Part shown: positions 19,185 to 26,853 of the stretch, piece after piece
How the letters are laid out: each line of letters starts with the position of its first letter
Numbering within the stretch: position 1 is the stretch's first letter
Source: Rikenella microfusus
GTDB taxonomy: Bacteria; Bacteroidota; Bacteroidia; Bacteroidales; DYQK01
NCBI GenBank assembly: GCA_020719385.1
Contig: DYQK01000004.1
Span: forward strand, 1 to 62,458
Direction of reading: 5' to 3'
Length of the DNA: 62,458 bases
Translations under genes and position numbers: made by a program
Notes under the pieces: generated by a model
The model's input: only the letters and a program-made list of their open reading frames with translations
Told to the model about the DNA's origin: nothing
Databases searched by the model: none

Positions 19185-22082
19185 ATGAAAACTTTTATTC
19201 AGGAAACTTCACTTTATCCCGATATTATTCAATATTTTCTGCAACAAGGTTTAAGTGCCATCGGCGAAACGAAAATTAAGGAATCGCAACAACGACCCGA
19301 TATTATTTTTGAATTTGCAGGCGAACAATTTATTGTCGAAGTGAAACTCGACGATGTCGAAAAAGTTTTGTCGCAGGCGGCAACGCAAGTGATTCGTTAT
19401 GCGTTTCAACTCGGAATACAAAATTGTCTCGTTTTTGTTTATCCGAAATATCTCAAAGAGCAAGAAATTTTGAATCAAGATTTTTTGCGAGAAATCGTTT
19501 GCAAAACAGAAATGTATGTGCAGGTAACGGTCTCTTCAAAAACTTGGATTGATGATTTTGAAAAAATCTCGTTGATAGATTTTGTCGAAAAATTAAAAGA
19601 AAAATTAATTAATCCGCAGTCTGAAAAAAGTATTAATTTTGCTTCGGTGGTGTTGCGAATCAATTCGCTTGTGCGAAACTTGAACGCAGCAATTTGTACT
19701 CTCGAAGAAAAATCAATTATTGACAAAATTACCGAAGAAGTTGTTGATAAACTCGATTTATTTGCCGCCATCGGTGATTTCAAAGACAAAGAAGCCGCAC
19801 AAAAACAGGTTTTGCATCTCGCAGCGTTTTTACTTTTTAACCAAATTTTGTTTTACAACATTTTTCAGCGAAAAACAGAAAATCTGGTTGCGGAATTGTT
19901 GCAAATTAAACAACTGCGCGATATGCAAAATTATTTCGAAGCAATAACCAATATCGATTATAAATCAATTTACAAAGTCAATATTCTCGGACATATTCCA
20001 AATACTTCGTTTTTTGTAGAAAAAATTAATGATTTAATTTTAGAAATAAAATTATTGCGAGCAGAATTTATCACGCACGATTTGGCAGGAAGGTTTTTTC
20101 ACGAATTAATTCCTTTCGAAGTGCGAAAAGTACTCGCCGCGTTTTATACGCACCCAAATGCCGCCGACCTTCTCGCAGGAATCTGCATCGAAAGTGCCGA
20201 TGACTCGATTATTGACCCCGCTTGCGGAAGCGGAACTTTGCTTGTCGCTGCTTATAAACGAAAACAATTTCTCTACGAAAAAGTGTACAGTTTGGCAAAT
20301 TCGAAAAAAATGCATTCCGATTTTGTCGAAAAACAAATTACAGGAATCGACATAATGCCGTTTGCAGCACATATTTCGACAATTAATCTCACGATGCAAA
20401 ACATCGGACAAATCACCAATACGGTGCGAATTGCAACACGCGATTCGCTCGAAATGGCAACACCATTTTTGCGAAAAACCAAAGACGGAATGTTGATGGA
20501 ACGCTACACCGAGACAATTCAGACACTTCTGATTCAAATTTATGACCCCAAAATTCTCAAACGCGGGGCAATAAACGCAGACGGCACAGACGGCGAAGGG
20601 TTTAGACTCGAACAATCTGATGCGGTAATTATGAATCCGCCATATTCTGACAGGGAAAAAATGCCGCAAAAATGGCTCGACAAGTTAAATAAAAATGATA
20701 CGTTGAACGTTCATTGCGGCACTCAAGTAAATTTATGGGGACATTTTCTCATTTTGGGTGATATTTTAGTGAAGGAAAATGGTTTTGTTGGGTCAGTTAT
20801 TCCGATAAGTTTTGCTCAAGGTCGTGCAACGGACAAAATCCGCGAGTTTATTTTAAAAAATCATACGATTCGCTACATCATTAAACCTGTCGGCGATTTG
20901 GCTTTTACCGAAGATTCGATGTTGAAAGATATTTTGCTCGTTACTGAAAAGAAAATTCCCGAAGCAGACGATATTTGCAAAATCGTTTATTTTAAAACGA
21001 GTATTCGCAATTTTAAAAATGAGAATATTCCCAAACTTTACACGCAAGTTTTAAAACTTGAGAATCAAGAAAATAAAAATTTCGACATTTTTACGGTTAA
21101 ACATTCGGAATTATTGGAAAATCAAAATAATTTAATGCATTTTCTTTGGGCAAAAAATTATCGCAATTACCAAATTATCGCAAAATTGTTTAAAAATATG
21201 GAGAAAAAGAAAATTGCAAAATTTCCCAAAGGAATAATGCTTGACGGTTTTCACACTGCACCCGCAGGACTTTCGGAATTAATTTTGATAACAAACCCGA
21301 TGAACGAAAAAAGTCGTCTTGGTCGGGCAAATTTGATTTATGACAAAACAGACGAAAAGGGAAATTTAATTGTACATCTGAAAAATACAGATTTTTCGTA
21401 TCAAATTCCGTCTTCGTGCTGCGAGAAAGCGTTGCGAACTTTGACAGGCGTTAAAACAATGAAACTTGAAAAAGATTTTGATTATTTTATTACAAGTTCA
21501 TTTGCTGATTTTAAAGAAATTTCCCGTTTTTCGAAATTTAAAAAAAGAGAAAATTTCGATTGGAAGTGGTTGAATAACAAAGCGAAAGGGAAAAAAGGAC
21601 ATTTTGCGTTGGCAAGCCGTTTAGGAATCGAATCGCCGAATACGTCTGTAATTGCCGTTTATTCCGATGAACCGTTTATTACCACCAATACTCAAAAAGT
21701 TTTTCCGAATCTCGATAAAAATCAAGCGAAAATTTTTTGTTTATTTTTTAATTCCATCATTGGAATAATGCAAATTTTGCTGCACAAAGGACAAGCAACA
21801 GGAATGTATGGACATATCAAAGAGCCGCATCTTGCGTTGTTTAAATTTTTAGATGTTGACAATTTGCAAAACAAAGAAATCGAAAAACTGTTGTTGGTTT
21901 TCGATGAGATAAAAAATGTCGAATTTCCGAGTATTGTCGAGCAAATCGAAAAACGTTTTCCGCAACGTGTGAAAATGGATATTGCGATTTTAGAAGTTTT
22001 AGGTTACAAAAAAGGCGAAATCAACGAATTATTACCCGAATTGTACGAGGTAATTTTGTCGGAGTTGAAAAACGAAAAATGA
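19185..22082 (+). CDS. Nuclease-N6-adenine methyltransferase fusion (type IIG-like restriction-modification protein)
   Basis: A 965-residue protein combining a putative nuclease with a DNA adenine methyltransferase. The N-terminal domain (about 1-130) shows a PD-(D/E)XK signature: D39, then E52 and K54 in EVK. The central domain carries the AdoMet-binding motif DPACGSG (344-350) and the catalytic NPPY (484-487), characteristic of N6-adenine methyltransferases. The C-terminal 300 or so residues contain no known motif and are the likely target-recognition region. Nuclease, methyltransferase and specificity region in one chain, without separate HsdR or HsdS genes, is the layout of type IIG enzymes. 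It could also be a type-I-like methylase with a degenerate nuclease. It has its own -7 box and is followed by other defence-like genes. Confidence 0.85.
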   Translation: MKTFIQETSLYPDIIQYFLQQGLSAIGETKIKESQQRPDIIFEFAGEQFIVEVKLDDVEKVLSQAATQVIRYAFQLGIQNCLVFVYPKYLKEQEILNQDFLREIVCKTEMYVQVTVSSKTWIDDFEKISLIDFVEKLKEKLINPQSEKSINFASVVLRINSLVRNLNAAICTLEEKSIIDKITEEVVDKLDLFAAIGDFKDKEAAQKQVLHLAAFLLFNQILFYNIFQRKTENLVAELLQIKQLRDMQNYFEAITNIDYKSIYKVNILGHIPNTSFFVEKINDLILEIKLLRAEFITHDLAGRFFHELIPFEVRKVLAAFYTHPNAADLLAGICIESADDSIIDPACGSGTLLVAAYKRKQFLYEKVYSLANSKKMHSDFVEKQITGIDIMPFAAHISTINLTMQNIGQITNTVRIATRDSLEMATPFLRKTKDGMLMERYTETIQTLLIQIYDPKILKRGAINADGTDGEGFRLEQSDAVIMNPPYSDREKMPQKWLDKLNKNDTLNVHCGTQVNLWGHFLILGDILVKENGFVGSVIPISFAQGRATDKIREFILKNHTIRYIIKPVGDLAFTEDSMLKDILLVTEKKIPEADDICKIVYFKTSIRNFKNENIPKLYTQVLKLENQENKNFDIFTVKHSELLENQNNLMHFLWAKNYRNYQIIAKLFKNMEKKKIAKFPKGIMLDGFHTAPAGLSELILITNPMNEKSRLGRANLIYDKTDEKGNLIVHLKNTDFSYQIPSSCCEKALRTLTGVKTMKLEKDFDYFITSSFADFKEISRFSKFKKRENFDWKWLNNKAKGKKGHFALASRLGIESPNTSVIAVYSDEPFITTNTQKVFPNLDKNQAKIFCLFFNSIIGIMQILLHKGQATGMYGHIKEPHLALFKFLDVDNLQNKEIEKLLLVFDEIKNVEFPSIVEQIEKRFPQRVKMDIAILEVLGYKKGEINELLPELYEVILSELKNEK

Positions 22083-22224
22083 AAAAAATTGTAGGGACAA
22101 TTTGCAAATTGTCCCTACAAAAATAAATTTTTTGAAAATTCGCCAACGTGAAAATGCCTTTTAATAAAAAAATCCCTCGCACTAACGTCCAAAACGATTT
22201 GGCTACTTTTTCTGTATTACAAAA
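22081..22224 (-). ncRNA. Candidate small RNA (promoter-terminator unit without ORF)
   Basis: A minus-strand promoter at 22231-22260 would start transcription near 22224-22226. About 105 bases downstream the transcript meets a perfect 32-base palindrome (22089-22120) followed by seven T on that strand (22082-22088). The span has no credible reading frame: the only minus-strand ORF there begins at a TTG inside the -7 box. A small internal hairpin (CCAAA/TTTGG, about 22190-22204) is visible. The RNA, if real, would be about 140 nt and just touch the 3' end of the methyltransferase gene. It could equally be the remains of a deleted gene or a copy of an interspersed repeat. Confidence 0.45.
22089..22120. 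terminator. Perfect 32-base palindrome; bidirectional hairpin
   Basis: TTGTAGGGACAATTTG followed by its exact reverse complement. It lies 7 bases after the methyltransferase stop codon. On the plus strand an A-rich run follows it; on the minus strand seven T follow, so it terminates best leftward. Similar GTAGGGACAATT-type palindromes occur as interspersed repeats in many bacterial genomes, so it may also be a repeat copy. Confidence 0.8.
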
Positions 22225-22230
22225 CTGACG

Positions 22231-22260
22231 CAAAGGTAAAAATTATATGTATAATAACAA
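22231..22260 (-). promoter_or_regulatory. Minus-strand consensus promoter for the candidate small RNA
   Basis: Read on the minus strand: TTG (22260-22258), exactly 19 bases, then TACCTTTG (22238-22231). This fits TTG-N19-TAnnTTTG as well as any promoter in the window, yet no gene lies downstream of it. Confidence 0.65.
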
Positions 22261-22350
22261 AATATTAAAGTGCGTTTTGGGACATAAAACAGAAATCTCG
22301 GTACAAAAAACATTTTTCTCAATACAAAAAATTTTTTTCTTAACTAAATT

Positions 22351-22378
22351 TTTGTTACGAAAAATTAAGTTTAATAAA
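22351..22378 (+). repeat. 28-base direct repeat, copy 1
   Basis: Identical to 23101-23128 at 27 of 28 positions (C/A difference at the eighth base). Lies just upstream of the promoter of the PD-(D/E)XK gene. Confidence 0.9.
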
Positions 22379-22380
22379 AT

Positions 22381-22410
22381 TTTGTTTTTGAAAATTTTTT
22401 CGTATTTTTG
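22381..22410 (+). promoter_or_regulatory. Promoter of the PD-(D/E)XK gene
   Basis: TTTG at 22381-22384, 18 bases, TATTTTTG at 22403-22410. It rules out the longer GTG start at 22410 and supports the ATG at 22434. Confidence 0.75.
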
Positions 22411-22433
22411 TGAAAATTTTAAACGAAAATTGT

Positions 22434-23084
22434 ATGGAAAAGAAAAAACCTGAAAAAATTATTTTTCAAACTGTTCGCTTAGACGATTTGGTGGAAGTTG
22501 TTGATTTAAAACAACTTCCTGAACAAGAAATTTTTAAAGAATGGTTTAATTTTCAACATTCTATTTCTGTTGAAGAGGAAAAATTTTTGCAAGATTTGAT
22601 AAAAGACAATTATGATTTTTTGTCTTATTGTTCGGAAGAAGATTTGAAAATGGAATTTATCGCACTTTTGCTTGCGAAGGTTCGTTTTCGATTCAAAGAT
22701 AAACGCGGTTTTTATGAACAACCGTTAAAAGCAAAAATTAATGGCGTAGAATTTTGTGGAAAAACTGATTTTATGTTTGCGATGGGTGTCGAAGTGCCGC
22801 AAAAACCCTATTTTTTTATTCAGGAATTTAAACGCGAAGGGAAAAGTTCGCATCCCAAAAATCAACTTCTTGCCGAAATGCTTGTCGCAATAGAGTTAAA
22901 TAAAGTTAATTTAATGCGAGGTGCGTATATTGTTGGTCGGCATTGGAATTTTGTTATGTTAGAAAAAATTGCAGAAAATTCTTTTCAATATTTCGTTTCA
23001 GATTCTTTCGATTCGTTAAATTTCAAAAGTTTAAGGCATATTTATAACAATTTGCAGGCAATAAAATTGGTTTATTGCGTTTAA
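22434..23084 (+). CDS. PD-(D/E)XK nuclease-like protein of a common Bacteroidota family
   Basis: A 216-residue cytosolic protein. The order GKTDFMF (D112), FIQEFK (E131, K133) and a following helix with Q144 matches a PD-(D/E)XK nuclease fold, with D112-X18-E131-X-K133. Similar proteins with the N-terminal pattern TVRLDDLVEVVDLK are widespread hypotheticals in Bacteroidota; I know of no experimentally assigned role. It lies between the restriction-like gene and the MNT-HEPN pair, flanked by a 28-base direct repeat (22351 and 23101). A restriction, defence or mobile-element role is inference from fold and context only. Confidence 0.7.
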   Translation: MEKKKPEKIIFQTVRLDDLVEVVDLKQLPEQEIFKEWFNFQHSISVEEEKFLQDLIKDNYDFLSYCSEEDLKMEFIALLLAKVRFRFKDKRGFYEQPLKAKINGVEFCGKTDFMFAMGVEVPQKPYFFIQEFKREGKSSHPKNQLLAEMLVAIELNKVNLMRGAYIVGRHWNFVMLEKIAENSFQYFVSDSFDSLNFKSLRHIYNNLQAIKLVYCV

Positions 23085-23100
23085 ATCGATATTTTTAACT

Positions 23101-23128
23101 TTTGTTAAGAAAAATTAAGTTTAATAAA
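23101..23128 (+). repeat. 28-base direct repeat, copy 2
   Basis: Second copy of the repeat at 22351-22378 (one mismatch), 750 bases downstream, ending 4 bases before the ATG of the MNT gene. No TAnnTTTG box follows it here. Confidence 0.9.
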
Positions 23129-23132
23129 CGAA

Positions 23133-23462
23133 ATGAAAAATTTAGATTCTGAAACACTTTTGATTTTGCAGCAGTTTAAAACTGCTGTTCAAGGGTTGTA
23201 TGGTTCTCGTTTTGTGAAAATGATTTTATTTGGTTCTTATGCTCGCGGCTGTGCGAATGAATTTTCTGATATGGACATTTTAATTCTCTTGACATCAATG
23301 CGTTCACCATATGTTGAGACTCGTCGAATGAGTGAAATAAAATTTCATTTTCTTGAAGAATACGAGAAAATAATTAGTACAATTCCAACGACATTATTTC
23401 GTTATGAAAAATCATTAGTCCCTTTGTATCGAATCATTAAAAACGAAGGCGTTGAAATATGA
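23133..23462 (+). CDS. MNT-type nucleotidyltransferase (MntA-like antitoxin candidate)
   Basis: A 109-residue minimal nucleotidyltransferase. The full GSX10DXD motif is present: G34-S35 ... D46-M-D48, in the segment FGSYARGCANEFSDMDI. In MNT-HEPN toxin-antitoxin modules the MNT partner inactivates the HEPN ribonuclease by adding AMP to it. The gene overlaps the downstream HEPN gene by an ATGA junction, the usual translational coupling. Copy 2 of the direct repeat ends just before its start codon and may carry its leader or operator. No separate promoter is evident, so it may be read through from the PD-(D/E)XK gene. Confidence 0.88.
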   Translation: MKNLDSETLLILQQFKTAVQGLYGSRFVKMILFGSYARGCANEFSDMDILILLTSMRSPYVETRRMSEIKFHFLEEYEKIISTIPTTLFRYEKSLVPLYRIIKNEGVEI

Positions 23463-23848
23463 ATGCAATAGAACAATATTTAAAAATGGCTGACGAAGCT
23501 TTACAAGAATCAAAATTAATGTTGCAACATCAATTTTATCGGGGTGCAGTTTCTCGTGCTTATTATGCTTCGTTTTATGCGGTGCAAGCGTGTTTAGAGA
23601 GTATTTCGGTGAATGTAAAAACTCATCAAGGAGCATTATTGATGTTTAGTAAACATTTTATCAAAACGAATCTGTTGCCGAAACAATTTGGTAAATTTTT
23701 GCAAGATAATCTTGAACAGCGTTTAATTGGTGATTATGAAATTGGGTTTAAAGCAAAACTTCCTGATGCAACAATTTCTCTTGAAAATGCAGAAACAATT
23801 GTTTCGGGAATAAAAGAATTGTTGCAAAATGAAACGACAAAACATTGA
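23459..23848 (+). CDS. HEPN-domain protein paired with MNT nucleotidyltransferase
   Basis: A 129-residue all-helical HEPN protein with the typical helix SRAYYASFYAVQACL and the conserved RLIGDY segment near the C-terminus. It overlaps the MNT gene (ATGA at 23459-23462). The RX4-6H catalytic motif of ribonuclease-active HEPN toxins is not visible: no histidine stands the required distance after a conserved arginine. It may therefore be a non-catalytic HEPN of the substrate-binding type rather than a toxin. The pair together resembles an MNT-HEPN module; toxicity is unproven. Confidence 0.85.
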   Translation: MNAIEQYLKMADEALQESKLMLQHQFYRGAVSRAYYASFYAVQACLESISVNVKTHQGALLMFSKHFIKTNLLPKQFGKFLQDNLEQRLIGDYEIGFKAKLPDATISLENAETIVSGIKELLQNETTKH

Positions 23849-23885
23849 CCGCACACAGAAAAATCATTGTAAATTAAAAATCGAA

Positions 23886-24008
23886 ATGACCGATTCTTAC
23901 ATTTTGGAACTTTACGAAACAAATTTAGGTGACGAAAATACTTTTTTTCATATTGCGTTACTTTGTCGAAATCATTTTGGGGGAATTTTTGATTTTCCGA
24001 AAATATAG
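23886..24008 (+). CDS. Possible small protein, 40 residues, unknown
   Basis: An ATG-initiated frame (MTDSYILELYETNLG ...) ends with TAG at 24006-24008, 38 bases after the HEPN gene. The composition is protein-like, but there is no visible ribosome-binding or homology evidence. It could be a chance frame or a remnant. Confidence 0.2.
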   Translation: MTDSYILELYETNLGDENTFFHIALLCRNHFGGIFDFPKI

Positions 24009-24109
24009 AAACGCTAAGAAATTGAAAATTTTTTTTTCGAGAAATAAAAAAGCATTGCCAAATTTTGAGAAAAATGGCAACACTAATTAAACGCAATTGG
24101 GTGAATTTT

Positions 24110-24418
24110 CTATGCCTGTGCTTGTTGTCCGCCGAAGTTCATCGGTAAAACTGCCCCTTCGGGAATTTGAATTTTCCCAATATTCGCTTCGAACTTCGCA
24201 ATATTGTCCTTAAGTGCCATCAAGAGACGTTTTGCGTTGTCGGGCGTGAGAATAATTCGCGATTTCACTTGTGCCTTTGGAACGCCTGGCAACATACGAA
24301 TAAAATCCAAAATAAATTCCGATGAAGAATGCGTTATTACCGCCAAATTTGAGTAAATTCCTTGGGCGACTTCTTCAGAAACCTCAATATTTATTTGGTT
24401 TTGATTTTTATTTTCCAT
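24110..24418 (-). CDS. DUF3467 family protein
   Basis: A 102-residue small cytosolic protein matching DUF3467, which is common in Bacteroidota and of unknown function. Recognisable features are the N-terminal NQINIEVSEEVAQGIYSNLA segment, a central SSSEFILDF helix and the AKVKSRI-like segment (here AQVKSRIILTPDNAKRLL). The ATG at 24418 (MENKNQNQ) is chosen over a longer version because a minus-strand TACTTTTG box lies at 24449-24456, inside that extension. The 261 bases to its right-hand neighbour HEPN gene hold only a doubtful 40-residue frame. Confidence 0.88.
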   Translation of the reverse strand: MENKNQNQINIEVSEEVAQGIYSNLAVITHSSSEFILDFIRMLPGVPKAQVKSRIILTPDNAKRLLMALKDNIAKFEANIGKIQIPEGAVLPMNFGGQQAQA

Positions 24419-24448
24419 ATTTTTAAAGAAATTTTGTGAAAAACTTTG

Positions 24449-24456
24449 CAAAAGTA
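24449..24456 (-). promoter_or_regulatory. -7 box (TACTTTTG) for the DUF3467 gene
   Basis: Minus-strand TACTTTTG, 30 bases upstream of the ATG at 24418; no TTG at the ideal spacing. Confidence 0.6.
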
Positions 24457-24486
24457 AATATTTTTCTCAAAAAAACGAAAAAATTT

Positions 24487-24515
24487 TTGATTTTCACAAA
24501 AAAAAAGTAATTTTG
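24487..24515 (+). promoter_or_regulatory. Promoter of the dCache-HAMP-GAF-PAS sensor gene
   Basis: TTG at 24487-24489, 18 bases, TAATTTTG at 24508-24515. It places the start at the ATG at 24544 rather than the upstream TTG at 24517. Confidence 0.75.
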
Positions 24516-24543
24516 CTTGTTAATTTATTTCGAAAAATTTATT

Positions 24544-26853
24544 ATGAAAATAAAAGCAAAAATTTATCTCTTTATTTTAACGACTTCTGTTGTCATTTTT
24601 GCCGCAACCATCGGGTTTATTACTCAGAATTATAAATCAAAATCGTTAATTGATGCTGAACGCATTGCGAATGCCTCGGCAGGCGAATCCGCCAATATGG
24701 CTCAAGCCATATTGAACACAGACGTTGCCATTGCGAGAACTCTACAAAATAGTTTTCAGGATTATAAAAAAGTTCCGAAAAAATTGCGAGATGAAATTTA
24801 CAAAGACATCTTAGAAAATACGTTAATCGAAAATCCTGATTATACTGCGGTGTGGCTTTCGTGGGAATTAAACGCTATTGACACCTCTTGGGAAAAAAAT
24901 TATGGACGAGTTCGATATATTTATCACCGAATAAATAACGAGATTCGTTTATTAGTCGATAGTGTAAATCTCAACGGTGATAATCCCAATTCCGATTATT
25001 ACCGCATAAAACAGACAGGCGAGGAATATTTGAGCAATCCATATTATTTTCCTTATGGAAAAGATACGATTTTTGAGTCAAGTATTTGTTCTCCAATAAT
25101 GGTTGACAAAAAGTTGGTCGGTGTTTCGGGTCTTGATGTGCCGCTGACGCGTTTTCAAAATATTATTCAGAAGGTTAAAACGTTTAAAACAGGTGATGCG
25201 TTTTTAATTGCGAACAACGGAATAATTGTCGCACACGCACAGCCTTCATTGATGGGAAAGAATATTGAGATTCTTTACTCGAATCAAAATGTTTTGCAAA
25301 ATATTCAACTTGGAAAATCGTTTTCGTTTACAAATTCTGACGAGAAGGGGGAGAATTTTGTCTCTTTTGTACCGATTTTTATTGGAAAAACGAAGACTCC
25401 TTGGTCGATGGGCGTTTCGTATTCGTTAGACGAGATTATGAAAGAAGCGAATCATAATTTTAACATTTCGATTCTCGTTTGGCTCATTGGTCAGTTAATT
25501 TTGTCAATAATGATTTTTATCATTTCGCAAAATATTACCGTTCCACTGAATCAAACAATTGGGATTCTCGGTGATTTGGACAAAGGAATTATTGACAAAA
25601 ATCGAAAGTTGAAAATAAAATCGAAAGATGAATTGGGTGAAGTTGCTCGTTCTGTAAATAATCTTGTTGATACTTTGAACGATGCGGCGAGTTTCGCAAA
25701 GCAAGTCGGGAAAGGAAATTTAGAAGTTTCTTTTGAGGTGAAAAGTGAATTTGATGAACTTGGAAATGCACTTTTGGAAATGCGAAAGAATTTGATTCAG
25801 GCAAAAGAAGAAGAGGAGAAAATGAATTTCGAGGGGCAAAAACTAAATTGGTCGCAGCAAGGAATTGCAAATATCGGCGAAATTTTGCGTCAAAATAGCG
25901 ACAATATGAAGGAGTTTAGTTATGCGATAATGAGTAATTTGGTGAAATATCTTGGTGCGGCACAGGGCGGAATGTTCATTGTGAATGATAATGATAAACA
26001 CAATATTTTTGTTGAATTGCTTGCTGCTTATGCTTTTGACCGTAAAAAAACTTTCGAATCGAAATTGGCAATTGGTGAAAATCTTGTTGGTCGTTGCGTG
26101 CAGGAGAAAGAGAGAATTTACATCACAAATTTGCCCGAAGGTTATATGTATGTTACCTCGGGCTTGGGTGAGAAGACGCCGAATGTTTTGTTAATTGTTC
26201 CATTGATTTTCAGTGAAGAGACTTTTGGGGCAATCGAAATTGCGTCTTTCAATGCGTTTGAGAATTTTCAAATTGATTTTGTCGAGAAAATTGCGGAACG
26301 AATCGCTTCGACCATCTCAATAATTAAGAAAAATGTTAAAACTGCCGAATTGTTAAAACAATTTCAAGATAAATCTGAGGAGTTGGCTGTTCGCGAAACC
26401 GAGATGCGTGAAAATTTCAAGGAATTACAAATTGCTCAGGAAAAAGCCGTTCTCAAAGAGCAAGAAACGGCAGGCATTCTGGAGGCAATAACGTCTGCTG
26501 CGTCAGTGGTTTACTATGATATAAACGGAAATATTCTCGAAATCAATGATAAAAATCTCGAAACGATGGGATATCGCCGCGAGGATATTGTTGGTCGGAA
26601 TCAAAGCGAATTTGCTCCTGAAGCGAGAAATAATCCGAAATGGTATCGCGAATTTTGGAACGATTTGCGAACAGGAATTCCGCGAAAACGAATTTTTCAT
26701 CACGAATATAAGGGCAACGAAATATGGATTTCGGAACATTATACCCCGATTCTCAAGGATGGAAAACCGTACAAAATCATCAATATCGGTTTTGACATCA
26801 CTGAAATTAAACTTCAAACACAAAAGTTAACTCAAAATACAAATCTCGAATGA
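24544..26853 (+). CDS. Membrane sensor: dCache-HAMP-GAF-PAS, no output domain
   Basis: A 769-residue inner-membrane signalling protein. The first transmembrane helix lies at about residues 6-27, followed by a periplasmic double-Cache domain (about 35-300, with PIMVDKKLVGVSGLDV). A second membrane helix (about 310-332) leads into a HAMP domain (about 335-390), then a helical linker, a GAF domain (about 440-590), a coiled coil and a PAS domain (about 640-760, IVGRNQSEFAPEARNN, ending in a PAC-like segment). The protein stops right after PAS with no histidine kinase, GGDEF, methyl-accepting or phosphatase domain. The stop codon overlaps the next start (ATGA at 26850). It must signal by protein contact, or it has lost its transmitter. 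Confidence 0.85.
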   Translation: MKIKAKIYLFILTTSVVIFAATIGFITQNYKSKSLIDAERIANASAGESANMAQAILNTDVAIARTLQNSFQDYKKVPKKLRDEIYKDILENTLIENPDYTAVWLSWELNAIDTSWEKNYGRVRYIYHRINNEIRLLVDSVNLNGDNPNSDYYRIKQTGEEYLSNPYYFPYGKDTIFESSICSPIMVDKKLVGVSGLDVPLTRFQNIIQKVKTFKTGDAFLIANNGIIVAHAQPSLMGKNIEILYSNQNVLQNIQLGKSFSFTNSDEKGENFVSFVPIFIGKTKTPWSMGVSYSLDEIMKEANHNFNISILVWLIGQLILSIMIFIISQNITVPLNQTIGILGDLDKGIIDKNRKLKIKSKDELGEVARSVNNLVDTLNDAASFAKQVGKGNLEVSFEVKSEFDELGNALLEMRKNLIQAKEEEEKMNFEGQKLNWSQQGIANIGEILRQNSDNMKEFSYAIMSNLVKYLGAAQGGMFIVNDNDKHNIFVELLAAYAFDRKKTFESKLAIGENLVGRCVQEKERIYITNLPEGYMYVTSGLGEKTPNVLLIVPLIFSEETFGAIEIASFNAFENFQIDFVEKIAERIASTISIIKKNVKTAELLKQFQDKSEELAVRETEMRENFKELQIAQEKAVLKEQETAGILEAITSAASVVYYDINGNILEINDKNLETMGYRREDIVGRNQSEFAPEARNNPKWYREFWNDLRTGIPRKRIFHHEYKGNEIWISEHYTPILKDGKPYKIINIGFDITEIKLQTQKLTQNTNLE

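Larger units (their letters stand above)
22083..22433. other. 351-base intergenic region with candidate small RNA and repeat copy
   Basis: The longest gap in the window. From left to right it holds the 32-base palindrome, the candidate minus-strand RNA with its promoter, an A/T-rich stretch with nothing recognised (about 22261-22350), copy 1 of the 28-base direct repeat (22351-22378), and the promoter of the next gene (22381-22410). Confidence 0.8.

Noticed and set aside
19185-22082. BREX PglX or DISARM methylase
   Set aside because: Shorter than PglX, has an N-terminal nuclease-like domain, and no other BREX or DISARM genes (pglZ, brxC, drmA) are nearby.
22021-22233. 70-codon minus-strand ORF at the 3' end of the methyltransferase gene
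   Set aside because: It begins at a TTG that is part of the TACCTTTG promoter box and runs through the palindrome into the antisense of the methyltransferase gene; not a protein gene.
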